A stretch of DNA of 64,000 bases from QYQD01 sp040755415 (GTDB lineage Bacteria > Desulfobacterota > QYQD01): positions 12,280 to 76,279 of the forward strand of contig JBFMAZ010000013.1 in NCBI GenBank assembly GCA_040755415.1, read 5' to 3'. Each line of letters begins with the position of its first letter. The first letter of the stretch is position 1. Shown here in pieces: positions 52,101 through 61,335 of this stretch. Below the pieces are notes generated by a model. The model saw only the letters and a list, made by a program, of their open reading frames with translations, did no database searches and had not been told where the DNA came from. Position numbers and translations under genes: made by a program.

Positions 52101-52893
52101 ACGTATAATAACCGCTCTGATTGCTACGCCCCTTCTAATAGCCATTATATGGTACGGGCCCAGGTCTGTTTTTTTGTTGGTGATTCTGGCCACGGTAGTG
52201 ATTAGTTTGCTGGAGTACTACGCCCTGGCCAGGAGAACTGATCTCTCCCTCCCGGTTTATCTCGGCATCTTGTTAGGCGGCCTCATCGTCCTTTCCAGTT
52301 ATAACTTTTCCTTCCCCTGCACCCTGGCCATGCTTTTCTTAGTCACGGCCTCGAGTCTTGCATACTATTTGTTCACTTATGAGCCTCATCCCAAGGTCAT
52401 TCATTCAATGGGCATCTTCATTTCTGGTCTGGTATATGCGGCCTTTTTTCTATCCCACCTGGTTCTTATAAGACACCTGGCCATGGGACGTATCTGGATC
52501 TTGTTCCTCTTGGCCGTAGTCTTTGCAGGTGATGCCGGCGCTTACTGCGTGGGCGTTCTCTTGGGACGTCGCAAGCTTTATCCGCGCGTAAGCCCGGGAA
52601 AGACCATAGAAGGAGCTATCGGGGGACTGGCGGCCAGTATCGGCGCAGCCTATCTCATGAGGATCTATTTTATCCCCTGGATGACTGTGAGACAGGTTAT
52701 TTTTCTGGCCCTTTCCCTGGGGATTGCCGCTCAAATTGGAGACCTTGTGGAGTCTATGTTTAAACGGTCTGCTCAGGTGAAAGACTCAGGGAAACTCTTT
52801 CCAGGGCATGGGGGGATGCTGGATCGCATAGATGGGGTTATCCTGGCCGCACCCGTCCTGTTTTACGAGCTGGTGTTTTTCATCCGGCCATAA
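52087..52893 (+). CDS. cdsA: Phosphatidate cytidylyltransferase
   Basis: Integral-membrane CDP-diacylglycerol synthase; about 268 residues with seven to eight hydrophobic segments (IITALIATPLLIAIIW, FLLVILATVVISLL, and others). The family signature SMFKRSAQVKDSGKLFPGHGGMLDRIDG (about 230-257, S-x-x-K-R...KD-G-x-x-x-PGHGG-x-x-DR-x-D) is intact. ATG 52087 is preferred; GTG 52066 is an alternative. Works upstream of psd/pssA in phospholipid synthesis. Confidence 0.96.
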   Translation: MQHLKRIITALIATPLLIAIIWYGPRSVFLLVILATVVISLLEYYALARRTDLSLPVYLGILLGGLIVLSSYNFSFPCTLAMLFLVTASSLAYYLFTYEPHPKVIHSMGIFISGLVYAAFFLSHLVLIRHLAMGRIWILFLLAVVFAGDAGAYCVGVLLGRRKLYPRVSPGKTIEGAIGGLAASIGAAYLMRIYFIPWMTVRQVIFLALSLGIAAQIGDLVESMFKRSAQVKDSGKLFPGHGGMLDRIDGVILAAPVLFYELVFFIRP

Positions 52894-52964
52894 GCTGGTT
52901 GTGAATTATATATCGATGTCATTGGCTTAGAGCGGGTGGAGCGATTTTTCTAATAATTTCGAAA

Positions 52965-53300
52965 TCCGAAGCACGAAATACGAAACAAATTCAAATGCCT
53001 AAAATACAAAATTCAAAATATAATTTGGAGTAACATTTTAGGTTTTTGAAAAATATACCTAAGCAAGGCGCTATAAGGGCCAAAATCCCCCTCAATCCCC
53101 CTTTTCCAAAGGGGGAAGTGTTTCTCCTCCCTTTGGAAAAGGGAGGTTGGGAGGGATTTAAGAATACTTTTTCAAACAGCTAAACTGATACAATTTGGAA
53201 GATCGCGCCCTTGGTTCGCTGAAATTGAATAAGGTTTTGAAAATTTGATATTTGAATTTCGGATTTGTTTCGGATTTTGATATTCGATATTCGAATTTTT
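52965..53300. repeat. A/T-rich dispersed repeat interrupted by a MITE
   Basis: A TTCGAA-type repeat whose two halves (52965-53021 and 53235-53300) are split by the family 1 element at 53030-53191. The halves match the repeats at 49063 and 54507. The 443-base gap between cdsA and dxr contains only this repeat and the element. Confidence 0.6.
53030..53191 (+). mobile_element. MITE family 1, copy C (162 bp, 8-bp TSD)
   Basis: Starts GTAACATTTTAGG and ends AACAGCTAAACTGATAC. Flanked by the perfect 8-bp direct repeat AATTTGGA (53022-53029 and 53192-53199). It belongs to a second subtype, shared with 63712, in which the left third reads TTTTTGAAAAATATACC followed by AAGCAAGGCGCTATAAGGGCC in place of the CGTCCAGAAAACGGCG block of copies A and B. 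Confidence 0.9.
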
Positions 53301-53336
53301 TAAAATATATTAGCTTAGAAGGGGCGGGGCGGCCTT

Positions 53337-54506
53337 TTGAAAAGACTATCTATCCTGGGTTCTACCGGCTCTATTGGGCGCAACGTCCTGGAAGTGGTAG
53401 CGCGTTTTCCGGAACGTTTCCAGGTAGCCGGCCTTTCTGCCGGCAAGAACATCGGATTGTTGATAGAACAGATTGAACGATTTAGGCCGCGCCTGGTCTC
53501 TGTTCAGGATGAGAGACTGGCTGTGGAGTTAAAGGCCCGGATCCCAGCGGGGCTGGGCGTGGAGGTTGCTTCCGGTATAAACGGGTATAGAGAGGTGGCT
53601 ACGCTGCCGGAAGTTGATATGGTCGTCTCGGCTATGGTGGGTGCAGCCGGTCTCGTGCCCACTTATGAGGCCATCTGTGCGGGGAAGAATATTGCCCTGG
53701 CCAATAAAGAGGTCCTGGTTACCGCCGGTTCGCTGATTATGAAAGCAGTCAGGGATAAGGGCGTCTCCATTATTCCTGTGGATAGTGAGCATAACGCTAT
53801 TTTCCAGTCCCTGTCAGGACACCGTAAAGAAGATGTCAGAAGGATCATACTTACAGCCTCAGGTGGACCGTTCTTACATTATTCTCCTGAGATGATGCAC
53901 AGCATAACCCCGGCCGAGGCCTTAAAACATCCCAACTGGCAAATGGGCAGGAAAATAACTGTTGACTCTGCCTCTTTGATGAACAAGGGACTGGAGGTCA
54001 TAGAGGCCAGGTGGCTTTTTGATCTCTCCGTCGAGCAGATAGCCGTGCAAATACACCCACAGAGTATAGTGCATTCTATGGTGGAGTATATAGATGGTTC
54101 CATAATTGCTCAACTGGGCATGCCGGACATGCGTATCCCGATTGCCTATGCCCTTTCCGTCCCGGAGCGGATCGATATGGGGCTTCCCCGGTTGGACCTC
54201 CCGTCAGTAAATAACCTGACTTTTTTAGAACCGGATATGGACAAATTTCCGTGCCTGCGGCTGGCGTATGAGGCCTGTAAGCAGGGGGGGACCCTGCCCG
54301 TTGTCCTTAATGCGGCCAACGAAGTAGCGGTAGATGCCTTTCTCGAAGGCAGTATTCGATTCACGGATATTGCCCGTGTCGTGGAAGGTACCATGTATGG
54401 TCTGGAAACTCCTGTAATCAATTCGATCGAAGATGTTCTCAGGGTAGATCATCTGGCCAGAATCCGGGCTGAAGAAGAGGTTAAAGCTTATTCACCGCAG
54501 AGATGA
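53337..54506 (+). CDS. dxr: 1-deoxy-D-xylulose 5-phosphate reductoisomerase
   Basis: 389-residue enzyme of the methylerythritol-phosphate route: DXP to MEP. NADPH fold LSILGSTGSIGRNVLEVV; then ANKEVLVTAGSLI, PVDSEHNAIFQ, LTASGGPF and HPNWQMGRKITVDSASLMNKGLE, with the metal-binding Asp/Glu in the DSEHN and KGLE blocks. Start is TTG 53337 after a GGGGCGGGG tract. With uppS it makes and uses isoprenoid units. Confidence 0.97.
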   Translation: MKRLSILGSTGSIGRNVLEVVARFPERFQVAGLSAGKNIGLLIEQIERFRPRLVSVQDERLAVELKARIPAGLGVEVASGINGYREVATLPEVDMVVSAMVGAAGLVPTYEAICAGKNIALANKEVLVTAGSLIMKAVRDKGVSIIPVDSEHNAIFQSLSGHRKEDVRRIILTASGGPFLHYSPEMMHSITPAEALKHPNWQMGRKITVDSASLMNKGLEVIEARWLFDLSVEQIAVQIHPQSIVHSMVEYIDGSIIAQLGMPDMRIPIAYALSVPERIDMGLPRLDLPSVNNLTFLEPDMDKFPCLRLAYEACKQGGTLPVVLNAANEVAVDAFLEGSIRFTDIARVVEGTMYGLETPVINSIEDVLRVDHLARIRAEEEVKAYSPQR

Positions 54507-54640
54507 AAAATTCGAAATCCGAAGCACGAAACTCGAAACAAACTCAAATGACCAAATGAAAGCAATGACTAAAACGAAAAATCGAAGGCGTTGCTGATGG
54601 ACGTTTCGAACATTCGATATTCGGATTTGGTCGCGGCTAT
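54507..54640. repeat. Dispersed A/T-rich repeat, copy after dxr
   Basis: Matches 49063-49230 over about 130 bases (AAATCCGAAGCACGAAACTC, CAAATGACCAAATGA, TTGCTGATGGACGTTTC, CATTCGATATT). Located between dxr and rseP. Confidence 0.65.
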
Positions 54641-54699
54641 GCCGCGCTGTGTACTCTGTGGTTAGGCTTTGAAATACCGTGTGTAGGGAAAGAGGATAG

Positions 54700-55767
54700 A
54701 TGACGACTGTTTTTACCGTGATAATAGTCCTGGGCGTATTGATCCTGGTGCATGAACTGGGACATTTTTTGCTGGCCAAAGTCTTTAAGGTCAGGGTCGA
54801 AAAATTTTCTTTGGGCTTTGGCCCCAGGATATGGGGCAAGGTGGCTGGTGAAACGGAATATCGAATATCAGCCGTACCCCTCGGTGGTTATGTCAAACTT
54901 TTTGGCGAAAACCCCGGAGAAACCATCGAAGTTGATGAAAGGAACAGATCCTTTATTCATAAGAAGATATGGCAACGGGGGCTTATCGTAGCAGCAGGGC
55001 CTTTTTCCAATCTTATTTTTGCCTTTTTCATATTTTTTATCACTTTCATGATCTTCGGGCAACCTACACTACCAACGACCATAGGGGGCGTGGAAGATAG
55101 GCTACCTGCGCAAGCGGCCGGCCTTAGGCCCGGCGATCGGATCACCCATATCAACGGCCGCCCCGTAAAAGAGTGGGATGAACTTGCCGGGATGGTCCGC
55201 AAGGGCGGTAAACAGCCGCTGGATATTTACGCGGTACGCGACGGCAAGGCCTTCAGGGTACAGATAACGCCGGTTATAACTGCGCATCGCAATATATTTG
55301 GTGAGGAAGTTATGGTCCCGGTGATCGGGGTATCGGCTTCTGACGATATTGTTATGGACAAGATGAATCCCATCGAGGCTTTTGTAGCCGGAATCGACCG
55401 GACCGGAAAAATTGTATATATAACATATGTAAGTATTATAAAACTGGTACAGCGGATTGTGCCGGTGTCTACCCTGGGGGGGCCTATTCTTATTGCTCAA
55501 TTAGCCGGTGAGCAGGCACAGGCAGGGATGGTTCCACTTCTCTTTTTTGTGGCCTTATTGAGCATCAATCTGGGTGTTCTAAACTTGTTACCAATACCCA
55601 TCCTGGATGGTGGACATCTTCTGTTCCTGGGTATCGAGCTGATCCTGGGGCGGCCGGTCAGTCTCAAAAAAAGGGAGATTGCCCAGCAAATCGGGCTGGT
55701 TATTCTTATTTCCCTTATGGCCGTGGTCTTTTACAATGATATCGTTCGCCTCCTGGTAAAAGGGTGA
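54700..55767 (+). CDS. rseP: Site-2 zinc metalloprotease RseP
   Basis: 355-residue intramembrane protease. LVHELGHFLLAK (about 17-28) holds HExxH; the third ligand block LNLLPIPILDGGHLLF is near 298-313. One PDZ domain (about 120-200, GVEDRLPAQAAGLRPGDRITHINGRPV). At least three membrane segments. RseP typically cuts anti-sigma factors and signal-peptide remnants. Downstream of dxr as in many bacteria. Confidence 0.96.
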   Translation: MTTVFTVIIVLGVLILVHELGHFLLAKVFKVRVEKFSLGFGPRIWGKVAGETEYRISAVPLGGYVKLFGENPGETIEVDERNRSFIHKKIWQRGLIVAAGPFSNLIFAFFIFFITFMIFGQPTLPTTIGGVEDRLPAQAAGLRPGDRITHINGRPVKEWDELAGMVRKGGKQPLDIYAVRDGKAFRVQITPVITAHRNIFGEEVMVPVIGVSASDDIVMDKMNPIEAFVAGIDRTGKIVYITYVSIIKLVQRIVPVSTLGGPILIAQLAGEQAQAGMVPLLFFVALLSINLGVLNLLPIPILDGGHLLFLGIELILGRPVSLKKREIAQQIGLVILISLMAVVFYNDIVRLLVKG

Positions 55768-55783
55768 ATAGAGCGGGTAATAT

Positions 55784-56488
55784 TTGAAGATTCTGGCTGT
55801 CGATACGGCTACTCATACCGGTAGTGTAGCCCTCACGGATAATGAAGTAGTACTGGCTGAATACAACCTCTTCAGTAAAGAGACGCATAGCCGGCGTTTA
55901 TTGCAGGCGGTAGATTATCTTTTGGCCCAAACCAGATTAGCCTTGAACGATATTGATGGCCTGGCCGTGACTATAGGGCCGGGCAGCTTTACCGGTATCC
56001 GGATCGGCCTGGCTACTTTCAAGGGATTGGCCCTGGCCACCGGTAAACCGGTCATGGGCATATCAACTCTGGATGCCCTGGCCGCAAACTTTCCCGTGGC
56101 CGACCGTCCTGTGTTTCCGGTTATTGATGCCCGAAAGAGAGAGGTTTTTACGGCTGCTTATTATCCAGATGAGGCAGGTCGCTTGATAAAGGCCTCGCCT
56201 GAGTTAGTCCTCTTGCCGCAGGACCTTGCCGCACGGATAGAAGAGCGGGTGATACTGGTCGGAGATGGTCTCTGGTCTTACGGAGAGTTCTTTGAAAAGG
56301 AGCTTGGTGACAGGGCATTCTTTGCACCCGGCTCCCTTTCTTTTATCCGGGCTTCTAATGTGGCTTTCCTGGCTGAAGAGAAGTTTAAGGCCGGAGAGCA
56401 GGCCGATATTGTTACCATGGTTCCTACATATATCCGGCCATCCGAAGCCGAGCTAAAATGGGCCGGAAAAGATGGGGGCATATCCTGA
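55784..56488 (+). CDS. tsaB: tRNA t6A biosynthesis protein TsaB
   Basis: 234-residue TsaB, the scaffold that pairs with TsaD in adding threonylcarbamoyl to A37 of tRNAs. ASKHA fold: LAVDTATHTGSVALTDNE, then THSRRLLQAVDYLLAQT and VTIGPGSFTGIRIGLATFKGLALATGKPV. Start is TTG 55784. No TsaD or TsaE in the window. Confidence 0.94.
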   Translation: MKILAVDTATHTGSVALTDNEVVLAEYNLFSKETHSRRLLQAVDYLLAQTRLALNDIDGLAVTIGPGSFTGIRIGLATFKGLALATGKPVMGISTLDALAANFPVADRPVFPVIDARKREVFTAAYYPDEAGRLIKASPELVLLPQDLAARIEERVILVGDGLWSYGEFFEKELGDRAFFAPGSLSFIRASNVAFLAEEKFKAGEQADIVTMVPTYIRPSEAELKWAGKDGGIS

Positions 56489-56794
56489 TCAGCTTTAAGG
56501 CATAAAACAAATGTACTAAAATCGATGATAATCAGTTGACAAATCAGGCGGTTATTTCTTATAGTGGACAAGGTTCAATGAACTCGTAAAAGGTCAAATT
56601 TACCGCAGAGGTCGCCTGTCTGCGTCTGCCTGTGCGTGTCCGCACGCAGACAGGTGCAACGCACAGGCAGGCTGAGAACGCCGAGATAATATTCAATAGT
56701 CAGTTGTAACGGACAACGGACAATGAGTGCTCAGCGGTGAAAAGGCTTTTTTACGGATTGATAAAGTTTAGTTCGCGAGGGATGGTAATAAGGT
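56489..56794. other. Intergenic region with interlocked inverted repeats
   Basis: About 300 bases with no gene. At 56615-56670 two perfect inverted repeats interlock: CCTGTCTGCGT (56615-56625) with ACGCAGACAGG (56644-56654), and CTGCCTGTGCGT (56626-56637) with ACGCACAGGCAG (56659-56670), an a-b-a'-b' order. The flanks read like the common ACCGCAGAG...GAGAACGC intergenic tract. Confidence 0.55.
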
Positions 56795-57013
56795 ATGGAA
56801 GAAAAAGACAAGGCGTTGATGGCTCTTTGGATAGATAAAGATGAAGAGCTTAAGAGGGCGGTAAAGGAACATCAATCGCTGGAGAGAAAACTGGAGGAGT
56901 TTAACCAGAGGCCTTATCTAACTACAGAAGAAACCATGGAGAAGAAGCATATTCAGAAGCTGAAACTAGCCGAGAAGGATAAAATAATGGCCATATTGGC
57001 CAAGTATCGATAG
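56795..57013 (+). CDS. DUF465 / YdcH-family small coiled-coil protein
   Basis: 72-residue, highly charged helical protein (DEELKRAVKEHQSLERKLEEF, then YLTTEETMEKKHIQKLKL and EKDKIMAIL), the pattern of DUF465 (YdcH-like), a small protein of unknown function. No signal peptide. Stop is at 57011-57013, ten bases before the ilvB start, so it heads the ilv operon transcript. Confidence 0.75.
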   Translation: MEEKDKALMALWIDKDEELKRAVKEHQSLERKLEEFNQRPYLTTEETMEKKHIQKLKLAEKDKIMAILAKYR

Positions 57014-57022
57014 GTGATTCTT

Positions 57023-58711
57023 ATGAAACTGACAGGTGCACAGATTTTGATCGAATGTTTGAAAAAGGAAGGCGTGGATCTGATCTTTGGATTTCCAGGT
57101 GGGGCGGTAATAGACATCTATGACGAACTCATGAAGTCTCCCATCCGTCACGTACTGGTAAGGCATGAGCAGGCGGCGGTCCATGCCGCTGATGCCTACG
57201 CCCGTGTAACCGGCAAAGTGGGTGTGGTTCTCGTCACCTCCGGGCCGGGAGCTACAAATACGGTTACTGGCATTGCGTCGGCTTATGGGGATTCCATACC
57301 CGTGGTGGTTATGACCGGCCAGGTGCCCACCAAGCTCATTGGTAATGACGCCTTTCAAGAGGTGGATATTGTCGGCATTACCCGGCCATGTACCAAGCAC
57401 AATTATCTGGTAAAGAATGTTAAAGATGTCGCACAGACTGTAAGGGAAGCCTTTCACCTGGCCCGCTCAGGACGGCCCGGGCCGGTGTTAATGGATTTAC
57501 CAAAGGACGTAATGGTTGACAGGACTGAATTTAAGTATCCGGAAGTCATCAAGATGCGTACCTATAATCCGACCTATGAGGCGCATCCGGGCCAGATAGA
57601 AAAGGCCGGCAAGTTAATCGTCCAATCCAGGCGCCCGGTCCTCTATGCCGGTGGCGGGATCATAGCCTCCAATGCGGCAGCCGAGTTGACCGAGTTGGCC
57701 ACCCTCGCACAGATACCAACTACTGCTACTTTGATGGGTTTAGGCGGGTTCCCGGGCACGCATCCGCTCTGGATGGGAATGCTGGGAATGCATGGCACCT
57801 ATTGTTCGAATATGGCTGTGGCGAATTGTGACCTCCTTATCGCGGTAGGGTCTCGATTTGATGACCGGGTTACCGGTAAACTGGATGCCTTTGCTCCCCA
57901 TGCCAAGATTATTCATATTGATATTGATCCCACGTCGATCAGCAAAAATGTCAGGGTGGATGTCCCGATAGTGGCTGACTGCAAAAACGCCCTTGGAAAG
58001 CTCGTCACTTTCCTCAAAGGGGAAAAGGGGATAAACTGGAAAGAAAAACATGAAGAGTGGCTGGCCCAGGTGCGTGATTGGGATAAAAAACATCCCCTTT
58101 CCTATAAAGAAGAAAAAGGGGTAATAAAGCCGCAGTATGTAGTAGAAAAACTTTATGAACTCACGAAGGGTAAGGCGATTATTACCACAGAAGTCGGTCA
58201 AAACCAGATGTGGGCCGCGCAATTTTATAAGTTTGCCGAGCCGCGTTCCCTTATGACCTCAGGTGGCCTGGGAGTTATGGGATATGGATTCCCGGCCGCC
58301 ATTGGGGCCCAACTGGCAGCGCCGGATCGGACAGTCATAGACATAGCCGGAGACGGCAGTATCCAGATGAACATCCAGGAGATGGCCACGGCCATGGAAC
58401 AGCGGTTGCCGGTAAAAATTGCCATCCTAAATAATCAGTATCTGGGTATGGTGCGCCAATGGCAAGAGCTCTTTTACGGAAAGCGGTATGCCGCCACCTC
58501 ACTGGCTACCGCACCTGATTTCGTCAAATTGGCGGAGGCCTATGGCGCGGTGGGGCTCCGGGCCACGAAGCCGGAAGAGGTGGAGCCGGTTATCAAGAAG
58601 GCCCTGAAAACCAAGAACCTTGTGATCATGGACTTCGTCATTCCGCAAGAGGAAAAGGTTTATCCCATGGTGCCGGCTGGTAAGGCAACTACCGAAATGC
58701 TCTTGGTTTAA
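57023..58711 (+). CDS. ilvB: Acetolactate synthase, catalytic subunit
   Basis: 562-residue TPP enzyme, first common step of valine, leucine and isoleucine synthesis. FGFPGGAVIDIYDEL, RHEQAAVHAADAYAR (catalytic Glu), TSGPGATNTVTGIASAY, and the TPP-Mg motif GDGSIQMNIQEMATAMEQRLP...NNQYLGMVRQWQ. ATG 57023 with GGTGA upstream is preferred; GTG 57014 is an alternative. Followed by the small subunit. Confidence 0.97.
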   Translation: MKLTGAQILIECLKKEGVDLIFGFPGGAVIDIYDELMKSPIRHVLVRHEQAAVHAADAYARVTGKVGVVLVTSGPGATNTVTGIASAYGDSIPVVVMTGQVPTKLIGNDAFQEVDIVGITRPCTKHNYLVKNVKDVAQTVREAFHLARSGRPGPVLMDLPKDVMVDRTEFKYPEVIKMRTYNPTYEAHPGQIEKAGKLIVQSRRPVLYAGGGIIASNAAAELTELATLAQIPTTATLMGLGGFPGTHPLWMGMLGMHGTYCSNMAVANCDLLIAVGSRFDDRVTGKLDAFAPHAKIIHIDIDPTSISKNVRVDVPIVADCKNALGKLVTFLKGEKGINWKEKHEEWLAQVRDWDKKHPLSYKEEKGVIKPQYVVEKLYELTKGKAIITTEVGQNQMWAAQFYKFAEPRSLMTSGGLGVMGYGFPAAIGAQLAAPDRTVIDIAGDGSIQMNIQEMATAMEQRLPVKIAILNNQYLGMVRQWQELFYGKRYAATSLATAPDFVKLAEAYGAVGLRATKPEEVEPVIKKALKTKNLVIMDFVIPQEEKVYPMVPAGKATTEMLLV

Positions 58712-58848
58712 CAACGGGTAACTGTTCAGATAGCCACTAAGGCACAAAGGCACAAAGGCCTGCACTTAGATGTTTTGAAAGGATAAATCTCTAATCTTAG
58801 TGTCTTGGTGTCTTAGTGGTCGAATAGTTAAAAAACGGGAGATTGCTC

Positions 58849-59334
58849 ATGAAACACACATTTTCAGTTCTGGTTGAAAATAAGCCCGGTGTTCTTTCGC
58901 GAGTGGCAGGGCTCTTTAGCGGCCGGGGTTTTAATATTGAGAGCCTCTGCGTAGCTGAAACCCTGGACCCGGAGTTATCACTTATGACTTTAGTGACCCG
59001 GGGTGACGAACAAATTATTGAGCAGATCAATAAGCAGTTGAATAAACTGATCAATGTGCTCAAGGTAGTGGACGTAAGTGAAGGGGATTTTGTAGAAAGG
59101 GAGATGGCTCTGGTTAAAGTCAAGGCAGAAGGGAATACCCGTGCCGAGGTCCTGCGCATGGCGGATATCTTTCGGGGCAAGATAGTAGATGTCAGCCCGA
59201 GGGAATATACCATTGAACTCACTGGTGACGAAAAGAAGATAAAAGCGGTCCTGGAATTGTTAAGACCGCTGGGGATAAAAGAGGTGGCCCGTACCGGAAC
59301 CATTGCCATGCCTCGCAGCAAAAAGACGCCGTAG
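58849..59334 (+). CDS. ilvN: Acetolactate synthase, small regulatory subunit
   Basis: 161 residues. N-terminal ACT domain FSVLVENKPGVLSRVAGLFSGRGFNIESLCV that binds valine for feedback inhibition, then a C-terminal domain with EVLRMADIFRGKIVDVSPREYTIELTG. Length normal. ATG 58849 follows GGGAG; TTG 58843 is an alternative. The 58712-58842 gap holds a short ACTAAGGCAC-type tract. Confidence 0.96.
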   Translation: MKHTFSVLVENKPGVLSRVAGLFSGRGFNIESLCVAETLDPELSLMTLVTRGDEQIIEQINKQLNKLINVLKVVDVSEGDFVEREMALVKVKAEGNTRAEVLRMADIFRGKIVDVSPREYTIELTGDEKKIKAVLELLRPLGIKEVARTGTIAMPRSKKTP

Positions 59335-59398
59335 TTATACTGAACGTCATTAGTCAATTGTCGTTTATTACTTACAGAAGTTGCAAACTTGTAATTTG

Positions 59399-59591
59399 GT
59401 AACACTTTAGCTGTTTGAAAAGAGCTAGTCGTCCAGAAAACGGCGCCTCGAAAATCCCCCTTAATCCCCCTTTTTCAAAGGGGGAATGTAGGGGGATCCC
59501 CTTTTTCAAAGGGGGAAATGTTTCTCCTCCCTTTGGAAAAGGGAGGTTGGGAGGGATTTTAAAATACTTTTTCAAACAGCTAAACTGATAC
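59399..59591 (+). mobile_element. MITE family 1, copy D (193 bp, 8-bp TSD)
   Basis: Begins GTAACACTTTAGC and ends AACAGCTAAACTGATAC, flanked by the perfect direct repeat GTAATTTG (59391-59398 and 59592-59599). It is like copies A and B except for a 31-base internal duplication of the hairpin (CCCCTTTTTCAAAGGGGG appears twice). Located between ilvN and ilvC. Confidence 0.9.
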
Positions 59592-59678
59592 GTAATTTGC
59601 AACTTGCAACTTGTAACTATCCTATTTGCTGATGACTAATGACCAGTGACGTTGCCTATAGATAAGGGAGGAAGATGG

Positions 59679-60680
59679 ATGCGGATTTATTATGACAAAG
59701 ATGCTGACCTGAAAAAGTTTAAGAACAAAAAAATAGCTATTGTCGGCTATGGCAGCCAGGGACACGCCCAGGCTCAGAATCTGCGCGACAGCGGCCTTAA
59801 TGTTATCGTGGCGCAGAGACCGGGTTCGGCTAATTACGATCTGGCAGTAAGCCATGGATTTAAACCCGTTAGTGCTTCCGAGGCCAGTAAGGAAGCCGAT
59901 GTTATTCAGATACTAACCCAGGACCACATCCAGGCCATGCTTTATGAAAAGGATGTCCTGCCCCACCTTAAGAAAGGAAAGACCCTGGTTTTTTCCCATG
60001 GGTTTAATATCCACTACGGGCAGATCATGCCTCCCGGGGATATTGATGTGGTCATGGTTGCGCCTAAGGGCCCGGGTCACCTGGTGCGCTCAGAGTATGA
60101 GAAGGGGGCGGGGGTACCGGCGTTGGTGGCTATTCATCAGGATGCCAGCGGCAAGGCCATGGAAACCGCTCTGGTTTACGCCAAAGGTATCGGCGCCACG
60201 CGGGCCGGCGTTATTGAGACTACCTTTAAAGAAGAGACCGAAACCGATCTTTTTGGGGAGCAGGTCGTTCTCTGTGGCGGAGTAACAGAACTCGTAAAGG
60301 CCGGATTTGAGACCCTGGTAGAGGCCGGTTATCAGCCGGAAATCGCTTATTTTGAGTGTCTGCATGAGCTGAAACTGATAGTTGACCTCTTTTATCAGGG
60401 AGGTATCCGCTATATGCGATATTCGGTCAGTGATACCGCAGAGTATGGCGACCTGACCAGGGGTAAAAGAATCATTACCACCGAGACGCGGCGGGAAATG
60501 AAACGCATCCTTGAGGAGATCCAGGGCGGCGTCTTTGCCCGGGAATGGATACTGGAAAATAAGGCCAACCGGCCGGTATTCAATGCCTTGCGGCGCAAGG
60601 AGGCGGAACATCCGATAGAAGAAGTCGGCGAACGCCTGCGGGCTATGATGAGCTGGCTACAGGAAAAGAAGAAAAAATAG
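59679..60680 (+). CDS. ilvC: Ketol-acid reductoisomerase (class I, NADPH)
   Basis: 333 residues. N-terminal Rossmann fold with VGYGSQGHAQAQNLRDSG; the cofactor loop AQRPGSANYDL (Arg and Ser) fits NADPH. Metal sites in ETETDLFGEQVVLCGG and YFECLHELKLIVDL (Glu). SDTAEYGDLTRGKRI in the C-terminal knot. ATG 59679 is chosen because of GGGAGG upstream; the frame extends to 59646. Confidence 0.97.
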   Translation: MRIYYDKDADLKKFKNKKIAIVGYGSQGHAQAQNLRDSGLNVIVAQRPGSANYDLAVSHGFKPVSASEASKEADVIQILTQDHIQAMLYEKDVLPHLKKGKTLVFSHGFNIHYGQIMPPGDIDVVMVAPKGPGHLVRSEYEKGAGVPALVAIHQDASGKAMETALVYAKGIGATRAGVIETTFKEETETDLFGEQVVLCGGVTELVKAGFETLVEAGYQPEIAYFECLHELKLIVDLFYQGGIRYMRYSVSDTAEYGDLTRGKRIITTETRREMKRILEEIQGGVFAREWILENKANRPVFNALRRKEAEHPIEEVGERLRAMMSWLQEKKKK

Positions 60681-60690
60681 GCATTAGCCG

Positions 60691-61335
60691 ATGTTGCAGC
60701 CTAGAATCCCTGTGGCCAAAGAAGGTTACCCCTTTATTTTTATCGCCGCCTTTACGGCGTTGCTGGCAGCGCTATTAAACTGGGTTATCGTCTCCGTATT
60801 TTTTTGGGCGGCAAGCATCTTTATCCTGTATTTTTTCCGGGATCCAGAGCGGGTGGTCCCGGACGATCCGCGCGCCATAGTCTCGCCGGCAGATGGCAAG
60901 GTCATACTGATTGAAAAGGTGACCGATGAGCGTTTCTTGCATGACCGGGCCTTGAAAGTCAGTATCTTTATGAATATCTTTAATGTCCATGTCAATCGCA
61001 TGCCGTATGATGGCGTGGTAAAGGAGATACGGTATCAGGCCGGACAATTTCTGGCCGCCGATCAGGATCGGGCCAGTTTTGAGAATGAAAATAACGCAAT
61101 TTTTTTTGAGATAGAGGAGAATCGGCGCATAGTTGTCGTTCAGGTGGCTGGCATACTGGCCCGGCGCATTGTCTGCTGGGCGGAGACTGGCGATAAGGTA
61201 AAGAAGGGGCAGCGGTTTGGTATGATCCGTTTTGGGTCGCGCCTCGATGTTTATTTACCTTTAAACACCCAGGTAGAAGTGAAGACAGGCCAGCCCGTTG
61301 CGGCCGGACAGACTCTTTTGGGGTATCTGACATGA
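60691..61335 (+). CDS. psd: Phosphatidylserine decarboxylase (short, archaeal-like type)
   Basis: 214-residue proenzyme. Two hydrophobic segments near the N-terminus (FIFIAAFTALLAALLNWVIVSVFFW) anchor it; RDPERVVPDDPRAIVSPADGKV and MNIFNVHVNRMPYDG are family blocks; the self-cleavage and pyruvoyl site is IRFGSRLDVYLP, cleaving before the Ser of GS. Makes phosphatidylethanolamine. It overlaps pssA by four bases. Confidence 0.95.
   Translation: MLQPRIPVAKEGYPFIFIAAFTALLAALLNWVIVSVFFWAASIFILYFFRDPERVVPDDPRAIVSPADGKVILIEKVTDERFLHDRALKVSIFMNIFNVHVNRMPYDGVVKEIRYQAGQFLAADQDRASFENENNAIFFEIEENRRIVVVQVAGILARRIVCWAETGDKVKKGQRFGMIRFGSRLDVYLPLNTQVEVKTGQPVAAGQTLLGYLT

Noticed and set aside
49063..54640. 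CRISPR array from recurring TTCGAA words
   Set aside because: The repeats are irregular, widely spaced and self-palindromic, with no constant spacer length and no cas genes.
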